NCBI RefSeq assembly: GCF_000685965.1
Contig: NZ_JMLE01000002.1
Span: forward strand, 62,001-126,000
Reading direction: 5' to 3'
DNA: 64,000 nt
DNA from: Arthrobacter sp. UNC362MFTsu5.1
GTDB lineage: Bacteria > Actinomycetota > Actinomycetes > Actinomycetales > Micrococcaceae
Positions 1 to 8,199 of the stretch are shown here, piece by piece. Position numbers and translations under genes: made by a program. The notes under the pieces are model-generated. The model had not been told where the DNA came from. It worked only from the letters and a program-made list of their open reading frames with translations, and did not search any database. Each line of letters opens with the position of its first letter. Position 1 is the first letter of the stretch.

Positions 1-873
1 GGTTTCGGCATGAACGTCTTCGTTCCCGACCGGTCCCAGCTCGATCCGCCCGCCGACGTCCGCCGGCAGCTTGAGGACTACCGGCGGAGCCTCGAGCCGG
101 ACGCCCGGCGCTACGGAGTCACACTTCCCGGGCTGCGGCTCGACGACGATGATGCATGGCAGGACAAGATCGACGCCCTGCTGGCGGATCCGGTGGAGTT
201 TGTCAGCTTCACGTTCGGCCTCCCGGAGCCGGCTGAAGTCCAGGCGCTCAAGCGTGCAGGGTCCACCCTGATTGCCACCGTCACCAGCGTGGCTGAAGCG
301 CTGCTTGCCGTGGAGCGGGGAGCGGACATCCTGGCGGTCCAGCACGGGAGCGCGGGTGGCCACAGCGGGGCCTTCCTGGCCCGGGCAGGAACGACGGACT
401 CCCCCGGCCCCGCGACCACGGCTGAGCTGCTCACCGCGGTGCGCACCGCCGTCGGCGTTCCCCTGGTGGCCGCCGGAGGGATCATGGATTCAGCAGGCCT
501 CGACGCGGTGCTTGCCGCAGGCGCAACCGCGGCCCAACTGGGCACGGCCTTTCTCCGCAGCGACGAAAGCGGCGCGCGCCAGCTCCACAAGGATGCCCTC
601 GCAAGCCGCGATATCAGCGAGACACAAATGACCCGTGCGTTCACCGGCAGGCAGGCACGGGCCCTGGTCAATGCCTTCGTCCGGGACCACGGTGACGCAC
701 CGGAGGGGTACCCTGCCATTCACCATCTCACCGCTCCGATCCGCGCGGCAGCGGCAGCTGCAGGCGACCCGGAACGGCTGAACCTTTGGGCGGGAACCGG
801 ATGGCGGCAGGCGGCAGCCCGGCCCGTCCCCGAGATCATGGCCGGCCTGCTCGCCGGATCCTCGCGTTCCTGA
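1..873 (+). CDS. Nitronate monooxygenase family protein, 5'-truncated by the window edge
   Basis: FMN-dependent enzyme of the nitronate monooxygenase/2-nitropropane dioxygenase family, a TIM barrel that oxidises toxic nitronates such as propionate-3-nitronate. The visible part carries the family block GGHSG (around residues 117-121 from the first Met), then VAAGGI and GATAAQLGTAFL, which form the phosphate/FMN-binding strands. The reading frame is open to base 1 (Gly-Phe-Gly before the Met at position 10). The FGMNVFVP block normally lies about 60-70 residues into these proteins, so that Met is internal and the true start is outside the window. It ends just before a convergent LysR gene, with no clear terminator between them. 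The family call is firm; the physiological substrate is not known. Confidence 0.9.
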   Translation, partial: GFGMNVFVPDRSQLDPPADVRRQLEDYRRSLEPDARRYGVTLPGLRLDDDDAWQDKIDALLADPVEFVSFTFGLPEPAEVQALKRAGSTLIATVTSVAEALLAVERGADILAVQHGSAGGHSGAFLARAGTTDSPGPATTAELLTAVRTAVGVPLVAAGGIMDSAGLDAVLAAGATAAQLGTAFLRSDESGARQLHKDALASRDISETQMTRAFTGRQARALVNAFVRDHGDAPEGYPAIHHLTAPIRAAAAAAGDPERLNLWAGTGWRQAAARPVPEIMAGLLAGSSRS

Positions 874-951
874 TCGTCCCGACTCCGGACGCAGACAGGC
901 TTCCCTGCCGCAGTCAGCTGGGCGGCCCGCGCATCCCGCATCCCGCGCCGG

Positions 952-1935
952 TCAGCCCTCCGAACGCGCCCGGATGAGTCCTGCCAGCAGCTCCGGGCCC
1001 TCGGTCAGGACCAGTTCCCGGAACAGCCTGACCTGGTCCGGCTCGGCTTCCTGGCCTCCTCGCCGTTCGCGCCACGCCAACCCGATTTCCCGGAACGCCA
1101 GTCCGGACTCCAGTGGAACCTCCACCCAGCCGAGGTTGCCGGTGTGCGGGCTCACCGTCCGGCCCGGGGCCCGCCCGCCGGGCGGCAGGATGCTGACGCC
1201 CAGCCCCGCGGACACGAGCCCGCGGACGGTATGCGAGTCTTGGCTTTCAAAGGCAATGCGCGGGCGGAACCCGGCTTCGCGGAACAAGGCGTCCGTCAGC
1301 GAGCGCATGCCGTAGCCGTGCCCCATCGCCACAAACGGGTCCTGCCTGATGTCCGCGAGCCGGGCGCTTTTCCGGCCGGCCAGGGGGTGTTCATGGTGCA
1401 CCACCAGCCGCAGCGGCTCCCGGTACAGCGCGGCTGAGCCGATGCCCCGGCCCGCCGTGGCGACGGGCGCTGTCAGGGCAAGATCAGCGGTCCCGGCCGA
1501 GAGTTCGGCCAGGCAGCCGTCACGTGCCCCCTGGCTGAAGTCGAAGGCGGTCTGCGGGTGGCGTTGGTGGAAGGCATTGATCAGCAACGGCAGCGTCGCC
1601 TCGCCAAAGGTGTGCTGGAACGCGACCGCGATCCGGCCGCGCACCACCTCGGATTCGTGCCGCACCAGGTCCAGCCCGGTCCGGAACTCGTTGAGTGCTG
1701 CGTCGATATAGGGCAGCAGCGCCTTGGCCGCAGGGGTCAGCCGGACTCCCCTGCCGTCGCGGATCAGCAGTTCAGTGCCCACCACTGCGCTGGCGCGGGC
1801 GAGCGCCCGGCTGACGGTGGACTGCGGTATCCCGAGCAGTTCCGCTGTTTCTGTGACGTGCTGAGTCCGCCCCAGTTCGGACAGGACCGGGAGCAGCGGC
1901 AACAGTTGCGCCAGCTGTTTGTGCTCAATGTCCAT
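952..1935 (-). CDS. LysR family transcriptional regulator
   Basis: A 327-aa LysR-type regulator with an N-terminal winged helix-turn-helix (about residues 10-65, including LLGIPQSTVSRALARA) and a periplasmic-binding-protein-like effector domain (about 90-300). It is divergent from an MFS transporter gene across a 91-bp gap, the usual LysR arrangement in which the regulator controls its neighbour and itself. It therefore probably activates or represses the transporter at 2033. The effector cannot be told from sequence. The start is the ATG at 1935; length is typical of the family. Confidence 0.9.
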   Translation of the reverse strand: MDIEHKQLAQLLPLLPVLSELGRTQHVTETAELLGIPQSTVSRALARASAVVGTELLIRDGRGVRLTPAAKALLPYIDAALNEFRTGLDLVRHESEVVRGRIAVAFQHTFGEATLPLLINAFHQRHPQTAFDFSQGARDGCLAELSAGTADLALTAPVATAGRGIGSAALYREPLRLVVHHEHPLAGRKSARLADIRQDPFVAMGHGYGMRSLTDALFREAGFRPRIAFESQDSHTVRGLVSAGLGVSILPPGGRAPGRTVSPHTGNLGWVEVPLESGLAFREIGLAWRERRGGQEAEPDQVRLFRELVLTEGPELLAGLIRARSEG

Positions 1936-1984
1936 CCGGGCCTCCCGGTAACTGATCCGATTTCAGCATCTATTCTATGTAAAT

Positions 1985-2001
1985 CATGCATTGGAAGCAT
2001 G
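1985..2001. promoter_or_regulatory. Inverted repeat between divergent LysR and MFS genes
   Basis: CATGC, 7 bases, GCATG lies in an AT-richer stretch of the 91-bp divergent region. LysR proteins commonly bind short dyads of this kind next to the target promoter. It is offered as a candidate operator from position and symmetry only. Confidence 0.35.
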
Positions 2002-2032
2002 TCAGCAGCCGATTTAGGCTGGAGTTATGCAC

Positions 2033-3322
2033 ATGCTGCCAACGCAGGACACGTCACAATCCGGACTGTGGGCGGGCCACCCGAAAGGCTCGGCAGCCTA
2101 CCGACGGCTGCTGGTTGCCCTGGCGTTCGCCGGGGTGGCAACGTTCGCGCAGCTGTACTCCACCCAGGCCGTGCTGCCGATCATGGCAACGGACCTGCGG
2201 ATCACGGCGGCTGAAGCGGCGCTCACCATCTCACTGGCCACGGTGGGGCTCGCCATCACGGTTATCCCGTGGTCATTCCTGGCAGATCGGATCGGCCGTG
2301 TACGGGCCATGACCCTGGGCATCTCGGCCGCGACCGTCCTTGGACTGCTGGCGCCCCTGGCCGCCACCTTCCCCATCCTCCTGGGCCTCAGATTGCTCGA
2401 GGGCATGGCACTTGGCGGGATACCGGCCATCGCGATTGCGTACCTGAACGAGGAGGTCCACAAGGCGCACGCCGCCCTCGCCGCCGGAACCTACGTTGCA
2501 GGAACCACGCTGGGCGGGCTGGCGGGACGGCTTGTTGCGGGTCCCGTGGGAGAACTGTGGGGATGGCGGGCGGCCGCATTTGCCGTCTCCGGCCTTGCCG
2601 CGGCCGCCGCCGTCCTGTTCCTGATCCTGGTCCCCAAGGCCCGCGGCTTCACCCCCGCACGCGCCAGCGGATTCCGCGGGGCGGCGAGGACGCTGGGGGG
2701 CCATCTGCGCAATCCCCGCCTGCTGGCCCTGTACGTGCAGGCGTTCCTGCTCATGGGAGGCTTCGTAGCGGTGTACAACTACCTCGGGTTCCGGTTGTCC
2801 GGCGACCCGTTCGGGCTGCCGGCCACCGTGATCAGCCTGATTTTTGTGGCCTACCTTTCCGGGACGGTGACCTCGCGGCTGGCCGGCGGGCTCACGCTGA
2901 GGTTCGGCCGCCGGACCATCCTGCTGGCCGGCATCCTGCTGATGGCCGCGGGCCTGGCGCTGACACTGACGCAGGTGCTGGTGCTGATCCTCGCCGGCCT
3001 GCTGGTGTTTACCGGCGGGTTCTTTGCGGCCCACAGCATCGGGGCAGGCTGGACCGGGGGGATCGCCACGACGGGCCGTGCACAGGCGTCCTCCTTGTAC
3101 AACCTTGCTTACTACCTGGGCTCCAGTGCCATCGGGTGGGCCGGCGGCCTGGTTTTCCAGTCGTTCGGCTGGACGGCGCTGGCCCTGACCGTCATCGGGC
3201 TGGCATGCACGACGGCGGTGATCACCGCCGTCGTGCATCCCGGGTCCGGCGCCGGGCGGGCGAACCCCGGACAGCTGGGACCCGGACAGCTGGGTCCCGG
3301 GGAAGCGAAGCAGGCCTGCTAG
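2033..3322 (+). CDS. MFS transporter, YnfM-like
   Basis: Twelve-segment major facilitator superfamily permease, about 429 aa. The conserved loop after TM2 (DRIGRVRA, around residue 90) marks the DHA1/drug:H+ antiporter group, and the N-terminal block YSTQAVLPIMATDL resembles the YnfM/arabinose-efflux-like subgroup. Two Met codons, at 2027 and 2033, are possible starts. I favour 2033 because GGAG sits at a normal distance from it, whereas it is only two bases from the first. It is divergent from a LysR regulator that probably controls it. Its last four bases overlap the end of the convergent PLP-enzyme gene. Substrate unknown. Confidence 0.85.
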   Translation: MLPTQDTSQSGLWAGHPKGSAAYRRLLVALAFAGVATFAQLYSTQAVLPIMATDLRITAAEAALTISLATVGLAITVIPWSFLADRIGRVRAMTLGISAATVLGLLAPLAATFPILLGLRLLEGMALGGIPAIAIAYLNEEVHKAHAALAAGTYVAGTTLGGLAGRLVAGPVGELWGWRAAAFAVSGLAAAAAVLFLILVPKARGFTPARASGFRGAARTLGGHLRNPRLLALYVQAFLLMGGFVAVYNYLGFRLSGDPFGLPATVISLIFVAYLSGTVTSRLAGGLTLRFGRRTILLAGILLMAAGLALTLTQVLVLILAGLLVFTGGFFAAHSIGAGWTGGIATTGRAQASSLYNLAYYLGSSAIGWAGGLVFQSFGWTALALTVIGLACTTAVITAVVHPGSGAGRANPGQLGPGQLGPGEAKQAC

Positions 3323-4482
3323 CGCGTTCCCTCGATGGCCTGCACCAGGTCTTCCACGATATCGGCGCCGTCCTCCAGCCCCACGGACAACCGGAGCAGG
3401 TTGGCATGGGGCTTCGCCTCGGCGGCGACGGGCCGGTGCGTCAGGCCGGCGGGATGCTGGATGAGGGTGTCTATGCCGCCCAGGGACACGGCGTGGGTGA
3501 TCATCCGGACCGCCGCCGGGATCCGCTCTGCTTGTTCGGGACTGCCCAGTTCAAAAGCCAGCAGCGAACCCGGGCCCGACATCTGCGTCCCCACCAGGCC
3601 CATCGGGTCGCACTCCGGGAGCCCCGGGTAATAGACCGCCTTCACCAGTCCGTGCCCGGCCAGGGCCGCGGCAACCTTGTGTGCGGTTGCCTGCTGCGCC
3701 CGCACGCGCACCGGAAGCGTGGCCAGGCCGCGGTGCAGCAGGTAGGCCGGCCAGGGAGTCAGGATGCCGCCGGTCACGGCACGGACCTGGCGCAGCCTGG
3801 TGGTCCACTCCGGCGAAGCCGCCACCACCCCGCCCATGGCATCCCCGTGTCCGCCCAGGAACTTGGTGGCACTGTGGAGCACCAGGGCGGCGCCGTGAGC
3901 CAGGGGCTGCTGGAGGACGGGGCTCGCGAAAGTGTTGTCCACCAGCACCGGGACGCCGTCAGCGTCACGGGCAAGCTGCGCGATGTCCACGAGCTCGAGG
4001 CTGGGGTTGGCGGGTGTCTCCACCATCACCAGTCCCGTATCCGGACGCAGTGCGGCCCGCACCCCGTCCGCCGTCGTGAACGTCACTTCGGTGCCGAGGA
4101 GGCCCGAGGCGAGGATGTGGTCGCTTCCGCCGTACAGCGGCCGGACCGCCACCACGTGCTTGTTCCCGGCAGCCACCGTTGCGAGCAGCACGGCCGACAG
4201 GGCCGCCATGCCGGTGGCGAAGGCCACTGCTTCCGGGGCGCCCTCAAGGAGGGCCACGCCCTGCTCGAAGCGGGCAACGGTGGGGTTCCACAGGCGCTGG
4301 TAGACCGTGCTCTGGCCTTCCTGGTGCATGCCGCCGGTGGCCATGTGTTCGTACGCCTGCCCTCCGTCGTGGACTGAAGGAAGCGGTGCTGTGGTGGACA
4401 GGTCGATCGGCACGGCGTGCACGCCTTGTTCGGTCAGGCCGCTCCGGCCTGCATGGACAGCCAGTGAATCGGGTGAAAACAC
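3319..4482 (-). CDS. Cys/Met metabolism PLP-dependent enzyme (cystathionine gamma-lyase/synthase or methionine gamma-lyase type)
   Basis: Fold-type I PLP enzyme of the Cys/Met metabolism family, 387 aa. Visible features are the substrate/PLP block YQRLWNPT, the phosphate-binding FATGMAAL, the PLP-ring Asp in VLVDNTFASP and the Schiff-base Lys in SATKFLGGHGD. These enzymes cleave or replace at the gamma carbon of homocysteine, cystathionine or methionine derivatives in the cytosol. The GTG start at 4482 has AAAAGGAG upstream. An Lrp-type regulator is transcribed divergently over a region with two dyads, which suggests amino-acid-responsive control. That context slightly favours a catabolic lyase over a synthase, but sequence alone does not separate them. 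Confidence 0.88.
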   Translation of the reverse strand: MFSPDSLAVHAGRSGLTEQGVHAVPIDLSTTAPLPSVHDGGQAYEHMATGGMHQEGQSTVYQRLWNPTVARFEQGVALLEGAPEAVAFATGMAALSAVLLATVAAGNKHVVAVRPLYGGSDHILASGLLGTEVTFTTADGVRAALRPDTGLVMVETPANPSLELVDIAQLARDADGVPVLVDNTFASPVLQQPLAHGAALVLHSATKFLGGHGDAMGGVVAASPEWTTRLRQVRAVTGGILTPWPAYLLHRGLATLPVRVRAQQATAHKVAAALAGHGLVKAVYYPGLPECDPMGLVGTQMSGPGSLLAFELGSPEQAERIPAAVRMITHAVSLGGIDTLIQHPAGLTHRPVAAEAKPHANLLRLSVGLEDGADIVEDLVQAIEGTR

Positions 4483-4494
4483 GGGACTCCTTTT

Positions 4495-4537
4495 GAATTA
4501 TTCGCCATTGAATCCGGCAAGTATCTGGCAATAATTC
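4495..4537. promoter_or_regulatory. AT-rich inverted repeat in the Lrp/PLP-enzyme divergent region
   Basis: GAATTATTCGCC (4495-4506) faces GGCAATAATTC (4527-4537). The arms are perfect inverted copies apart from one extra C, with a 20-bp spacer. It lies just upstream of the GTG start of the PLP enzyme, where binding of the divergent Lrp-type protein could repress or activate. Regulatory role is inferred. Confidence 0.45.
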
Positions 4538-4581
4538 GGAGTTTCACAGGCCTAACGAATGGAACTGTCGGAAACCGGAGT

Positions 4582-4598
4582 TTATGATGAACTCATAA
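4582..4598. promoter_or_regulatory. Lrp/AsnC-type palindrome upstream of the Lrp gene
   Basis: TTATGA, TGAAC, TCATAA is a perfect 6-bp dyad with a 5-bp spacer, 18 bp upstream of the GTG start of the Lrp-type gene. Its size and AT-rich arms fit Lrp/AsnC-family sites, so autoregulation is plausible. Confidence 0.45.
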
Positions 4599-4615
4599 CA
4601 CTTTGAGGAGGCGCT

Positions 4616-5119
4616 GTGAGTACCGGTGCGAAGAATATTCGGCTCGGAGCCGGAACCGAACCGCTGGACGCCATCGACGAGCGGCTGCTTGCCGCCCTCG
4701 TGGAAGACGCCCGGATCTCAAACAAGCAGCTGGCCGAGCTCGTGGGCATTGCCCCGTCCACGGCGCTCATGCGCACGCGCGCCCTGTCCGAACGCGGCAT
4801 CATCCAGGGATTCGAAGCGAAATTGAGCCTGTCCGCCATCGGACGGTCCGTCCAGGCGCTCATCGCTGTAAGGCTCCGGGCCCACGACCGCGAACAAATC
4901 GACCGGTTCACGTCACGGGTGCCCCGGCTTCCGGCCGTGCTGTCCACGTTCCACACCTCGGGTTCAGTGGACTACCTGCTGCACATTGCCGTGGCGACCA
5001 CTGAAGACCTGCGCGACTGGGTCCTGGACAACCTCGCCACCGATCCCGTGGTGGGCCACACCGAGACCACGCTGGTGTTCGAACACATCCAGGGCAACCA
5101 CGGGCCGCTGCCCGACTAA
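4616..5119 (+). CDS. Lrp/AsnC family transcriptional regulator
   Basis: A 167-aa feast/famine regulator with an N-terminal HTH (about residues 20-62, ARISNKQLAELVGIAPSTALMR) and a C-terminal ligand-binding RAM domain (about 82-155). The GTG start at 4616 has a strong GAGGAG five bases upstream. It faces away from the Cys/Met PLP-enzyme gene over a 133-bp region with two dyads. The simplest reading is a sensor of a sulfur or branched-chain amino acid that controls that enzyme. Confidence 0.9.
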   Translation: MSTGAKNIRLGAGTEPLDAIDERLLAALVEDARISNKQLAELVGIAPSTALMRTRALSERGIIQGFEAKLSLSAIGRSVQALIAVRLRAHDREQIDRFTSRVPRLPAVLSTFHTSGSVDYLLHIAVATTEDLRDWVLDNLATDPVVGHTETTLVFEHIQGNHGPLPD

Positions 5120-5139
5120 GCCTGCCCCGGGTCCCGGCG

Positions 5140-5379
5140 TCAGTGCCAGATATAGAGCCCCGAATGCGCGGCGCCCATGATGTCACTCCGCAGGACATCC
5201 AGCTGCTCCCGGCGGAGCGCCGCCTCGCGCTCATGCACGGCCCAGTCGGAGAGGATGACCCGCCGGCGTTCCGCCCAACGGACCAGTGCGGCACCCAACG
5301 CGGCTGCAGCCGATTCGACGAAGGTGGGCCGGCGGTACGGGCCGCAGGCAGTCGAACCGGCGGCGGATAATGCGCTCAT
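5140..5379 (-). CDS. Small hypothetical protein, translationally coupled to the ArsR-type regulator
   Basis: A 79-aa protein of unknown function. It has an Ala-rich helix (ESAAAALGAALVRWAERR) followed by a charged helix (VHEREAALRREQLDVLRSDI) that could form a short coiled coil, and no membrane segment. Its ATG overlaps the stop codon of the upstream ArsR-type gene in an ATGA, and AAAGGA precedes it, so it is almost certainly co-translated with the regulator. This arrangement suggests a partner or co-regulated function. I do not recognise a family. Confidence 0.65.
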   Translation of the reverse strand: MSALSAAGSTACGPYRRPTFVESAAAALGAALVRWAERRRVILSDWAVHEREAALRREQLDVLRSDIMGAAHSGLYIWH

Positions 5380-6107
5380 GGCACGTTCCTTTCAGGACTT
5401 GCTGATTGTTGATTCCGTGAACTATGGCCCCTGCTGCCGGCCGATGCGGGAACGCCGAGGATGGGGAAGGCATTGAGATGGATTTGGACCGGTCGGGCGC
5501 CTTCCTGCTCGCCTTCGTTCCTGATGTCCTCCAGCAGCCGGTGGCCGTAGGCTTCCAGGGCGGTGGTGTACCTCGCCAGCTGGTCCGCCGTGAGCCTCGC
5601 ATTTGCTGTGCTGATCAGGGCGGCGTGCAGCCATTCGGCATCAAGGCTTTCGCTGCCGTGGGCCATGAAGTCCGCCAGGACGGCCTGCCTGCTGTGTTCA
5701 AACTCGCGGGTGACCAGCCGGGAGGCTTCCTCGGTCGCCGGGGACGTGGCCAGCTCCGGCGATGTGATCTGGATGGCTCCGCGGGGGCGTTCCCACCAGC
5801 GCTCCCGCGCCGTGCCCTTGCCTTCGACTTCACGGACGAAGTCGTGCTTCGCCAACTGGCGCAGGTGGTAGCTGGTGGATCCGCTGGACTCGTTGAGCAG
5901 TTCGCCCAGGCTGCAGGCCGTTTGTGCCCCGTAGCGGGAGAGCATCTCGAGTATCTGCACCCGCAGCGGATGCGCCAGCGCCTTCAGCGATGCGGTATCG
6001 ACCCGGCGCACCGGGAACGGCGGCTCCTGCCCGGCCGGCGGATCCTCATCCGTTGCGCCTTCGGCGGTCACGGCTGCAGCTGATGCCGCATCGGGTGAAC
6101 TCTTCAT
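5376..6107 (-). CDS. ArsR/helix-turn-helix domain regulator
   Basis: A 243-aa winged-helix regulator. The HTH spans about residues 38-100 (LKALAHPLRVQILEMLSRYG, then SGSTSYHLRQLAKHDFV), the helix_turn_helix_5/ArsR-like type found with MFS exporters. No metal-binding Cys box (ELCVCDL type) is present, so it probably does not sense metals. The C-terminal half is helical and may bind an effector or dimerise. An array of 14-bp-spaced TTTGCAA boxes lies 16-90 bp upstream of its start, a likely autoregulatory operator. The gene upstream on the same strand encodes an MFS permease; the gene downstream is the coupled 79-aa protein. Confidence 0.85.
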   Translation of the reverse strand: MKSSPDAASAAAVTAEGATDEDPPAGQEPPFPVRRVDTASLKALAHPLRVQILEMLSRYGAQTACSLGELLNESSGSTSYHLRQLAKHDFVREVEGKGTARERWWERPRGAIQITSPELATSPATEEASRLVTREFEHSRQAVLADFMAHGSESLDAEWLHAALISTANARLTADQLARYTTALEAYGHRLLEDIRNEGEQEGARPVQIHLNAFPILGVPASAGSRGHSSRNQQSASPERNVP

Positions 6108-6122
6108 ACGTCAAAAATACGC

Positions 6123-6198
6123 TTGCAAAGAAACCTTTGCAAGGGTTTCTTTGCAACTACTTCTTTGCAAGCATTTCTTTGCAACATCTTGTTTGCCT
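6123..6198. repeat. 14-bp-periodic TTTGCAA operator array
   Basis: TTTGCAA occurs at 6136, 6150, 6164 and 6178, spaced exactly 14 bp, with a degenerate fifth copy (TTTGCCT) at 6192 and an inverted copy (TTGCAAA) at 6123. The unit is close to CTTTGCAANNNNTT. The array lies directly in front of the ArsR-type gene on the minus strand and 70 bp downstream of the MFS gene. Regular phasing suggests cooperative loading of several regulator dimers; the regulator as binder is an inference. Confidence 0.75.
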
Positions 6199-6269
6199 GC
6201 AGGCCGGTGCAGCCCTGTCCAGCCGGGGACTAGCCGTGGCGCCGCAGCCCCGGACGCCCGGCGGGTGGC

Positions 6270-7511
6270 TCAGGCCGGCTGGCGGAGTGCGGCAGCCAGC
6301 GTCACGGCGGCCAGGGCGAACGCCGCGACAGCGCAGAGCACCACAAAGCCCGTCACGGCCGCCTGCAGCCCGTAGGCGGCCGTCGCAAGTCCCAGCCCGA
6401 TCACCGGGAGAGCGCTGCCGAGGTAGGTGATCACGTAGACCGTGCTGATGATCTGGGCATGGCGTGATGCTTCGACTTTTCCGGCCACGTCGTTGAACAC
6501 GGTCCGGAAGGCCACGCCCTGGCCAACACCCGCGGCGAGGCTGGCCGCAATGAGCAGCCACGGACTGGTCCAGGCGGCGGCAGCGGCAATCAGCAGCACC
6601 GATACCGCCAGTACAGCCAGGCCGGCAGGCACCACAAACCTCCCGCGGACGGCAAGCAGCTGGCTGAGGGCGGAAGCGCCGAGGGTCAATCCGGCGAGCA
6701 CGCCGATCAGCGGGCGGGAGTCGGCGCCGACGATCTGGGCAAAATAGCCCGGAGCCAGCGACAAGCAGAATCCGAAAACGGTAAAGCTCAGGAACCCCAC
6801 GGCGGAGGCCAGCCAGAAGGCACCGCGGGCTTCCCGCGAAACGGACGGGCGGCGGGGTGCCAGTACCTTCAGCGGCTGCGGCCCCGAGACGGAGGTGATG
6901 GCCGGCCGCGCCTTGAGCAGGTACAGGGGCACCAGCATGGCGATGAGGACCACCGAATGAAGGTAGTAGGGCGTGGAGGTCGGTCCCGGCAGGAGGGACA
7001 GGATTCCGCCGATGGCCGGACCGGCCGCCACTCCCCCGGCGGATGCCAGGAGGGTGAAGCGTGAAGCCCAGTCGGGGCGCGTGGGTAGCAGTTCGCGCAG
7101 CGCCGCTGAACTTGCGCCGGTGGCGAGGGCAACGGCGACACCCTGGAAGGCGCGCCCGGCGGACAGCATCGCCAGGCTGTCCGCGTTGGCAAAGATCATT
7201 CCGCCGAACAGGCCGACCACCACGGCGAGGAGCAGCGCCGCCCGGCGGCCGATGTGATCGGACCAGTGCCCTGCCAGCATGAGAGTGGACACCAGGGCCA
7301 GGACGTAGGCGGAAAAGGCCACGGTGATTCCGAAGGACCCGATGCCAAGATTCGCCTGGAGCAACGGGTACAGCGGGGTCGCGAGGTTCGCGCCAACTAG
7401 GAGCGTGAAGATCACCACGCCGGCCATGACCAGCCGTGCCGTAGTGGAAGCGTCCCATGCCCAGCCCCCGGCGGTGGCCGGACGCATGCGGAGTTCGCTG
7501 AAGACAGTCAT
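6270..7511 (-). CDS. MFS transporter (exporter type)
   Basis: A 413-aa major facilitator permease with about 12 hydrophobic segments. GHWSDHIGRRAALL (around residue 80) is the signature loop between TM2 and TM3. The ATG at 7511 has AAAGG seven bases upstream. It is divergent from an AsnC-type regulator (7690) across a region with a perfect dyad, and lies upstream of the ArsR-type gene on its own strand, so two regulators may act on it. Substrate unknown; drug or metabolite efflux is the usual role of this subgroup. Confidence 0.85.
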   Translation of the reverse strand: MTVFSELRMRPATAGGWAWDASTTARLVMAGVVIFTLLVGANLATPLYPLLQANLGIGSFGITVAFSAYVLALVSTLMLAGHWSDHIGRRAALLLAVVVGLFGGMIFANADSLAMLSAGRAFQGVAVALATGASSAALRELLPTRPDWASRFTLLASAGGVAAGPAIGGILSLLPGPTSTPYYLHSVVLIAMLVPLYLLKARPAITSVSGPQPLKVLAPRRPSVSREARGAFWLASAVGFLSFTVFGFCLSLAPGYFAQIVGADSRPLIGVLAGLTLGASALSQLLAVRGRFVVPAGLAVLAVSVLLIAAAAAWTSPWLLIAASLAAGVGQGVAFRTVFNDVAGKVEASRHAQIISTVYVITYLGSALPVIGLGLATAAYGLQAAVTGFVVLCAVAAFALAAVTLAAALRQPA

Positions 7512-7620
7512 CTACGTGCCTTTGCCTGCAGTGCCTGCCCCGGGCCGTTCCTTGTGGGAACACCGCGGGCCGGGCGAAAGAAATTGTTACCTACAGGATG
7601 GTCTACTCATGACCCTGGCT

Positions 7621-7644
7621 ATCAATATTCGTGCCAATATTGAT
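7621..7644. promoter_or_regulatory. Perfect dyad between divergent MFS and AsnC genes
   Basis: ATCAATATT (7621-7629), 6 bases, AATATTGAT (7636-7644): perfect 9-bp arms in an AT-rich island of a GC-rich genome. It is placed between the MFS start (7511) and the AsnC-type start (7690). AT-rich dyads of this size are typical for Lrp/AsnC proteins, so it probably controls both genes. Confidence 0.6.
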
Positions 7645-7689
7645 CAAAATAGTCAATGATGCCTGACGGATATAACCCGGAGTGATGAT

Positions 7690-8184
7690 TTGAACAGCCT
7701 GGACAACACGGATCTGAGAATCCTGCTCGAACTGATCCGCGACCCCCGGGTGCAGATCGGCGAACTGAGCGAATCCCTGGGCATCGCCCGCAACACGGCG
7801 CAGTCGCGGGTCCGCCGGATGCTCCGTTCCGGCCTGCTGCACGACGGCGGACGGGAAATTGACCTTGAGGCGGTGGGGTACGACGTCGTCGCGTTCGTGA
7901 CGATCGAAGTCAGCCACCGGGAACTTGACGGAGTGGTGGGCGCCTTGCGCCTGATCCCGCAGGTCCTGGAGGTCCACGAGATCTCCGGGCGCGGAGACGT
8001 CTGGTGCCGGGTAGTGGCAACGGATACCCACAACCTGCAAACGGCGCTGCGCTCGATCCTCAGGATCAAGGGCGTGATCCGCACGGAGACCGTCCTGGCG
8101 CTGCATACGCACATCCCCTACCGGACGGAACCGCTCATCAGCCGGCTCGCGCAGAGCCGGGCTGAGGCGACACCACGCAAGTGA
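7690..8184 (+). CDS. Lrp/AsnC family transcriptional regulator
   Basis: A 164-aa feast/famine regulator with an N-terminal HTH (about residues 5-48, LSESLGIARNTAQSRVRRML) and a C-terminal RAM sensor domain (about 62-140). The start is a TTG at 7690 with GGAG seven bases upstream; no ATG fits because the one at 7685 runs into a stop in another frame. It is divergent from an MFS exporter gene over a perfect dyad, so it is the likely controller of that exporter, for example for amino-acid efflux. That function is inferred from context. Confidence 0.88.
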   Translation: MNSLDNTDLRILLELIRDPRVQIGELSESLGIARNTAQSRVRRMLRSGLLHDGGREIDLEAVGYDVVAFVTIEVSHRELDGVVGALRLIPQVLEVHEISGRGDVWCRVVATDTHNLQTALRSILRIKGVIRTETVLALHTHIPYRTEPLISRLAQSRAEATPRK

Positions 8185-8199
8185 CTGGGATAATGACTC

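Noticed and set aside
2269..4377. 702-codon plus-strand frame covering the MFS 3' half and the PLP-enzyme gene
   Set aside because: It overlaps two real genes in other frames, with Arg/Gly/Pro-rich translation typical of a shadow.
4483..4615. SAM or other riboswitch before the Cys/Met PLP-enzyme gene
   Set aside because: The 133-bp gap shows operator-like dyads but no riboswitch core I recognise, and an adjacent Lrp gene explains control.
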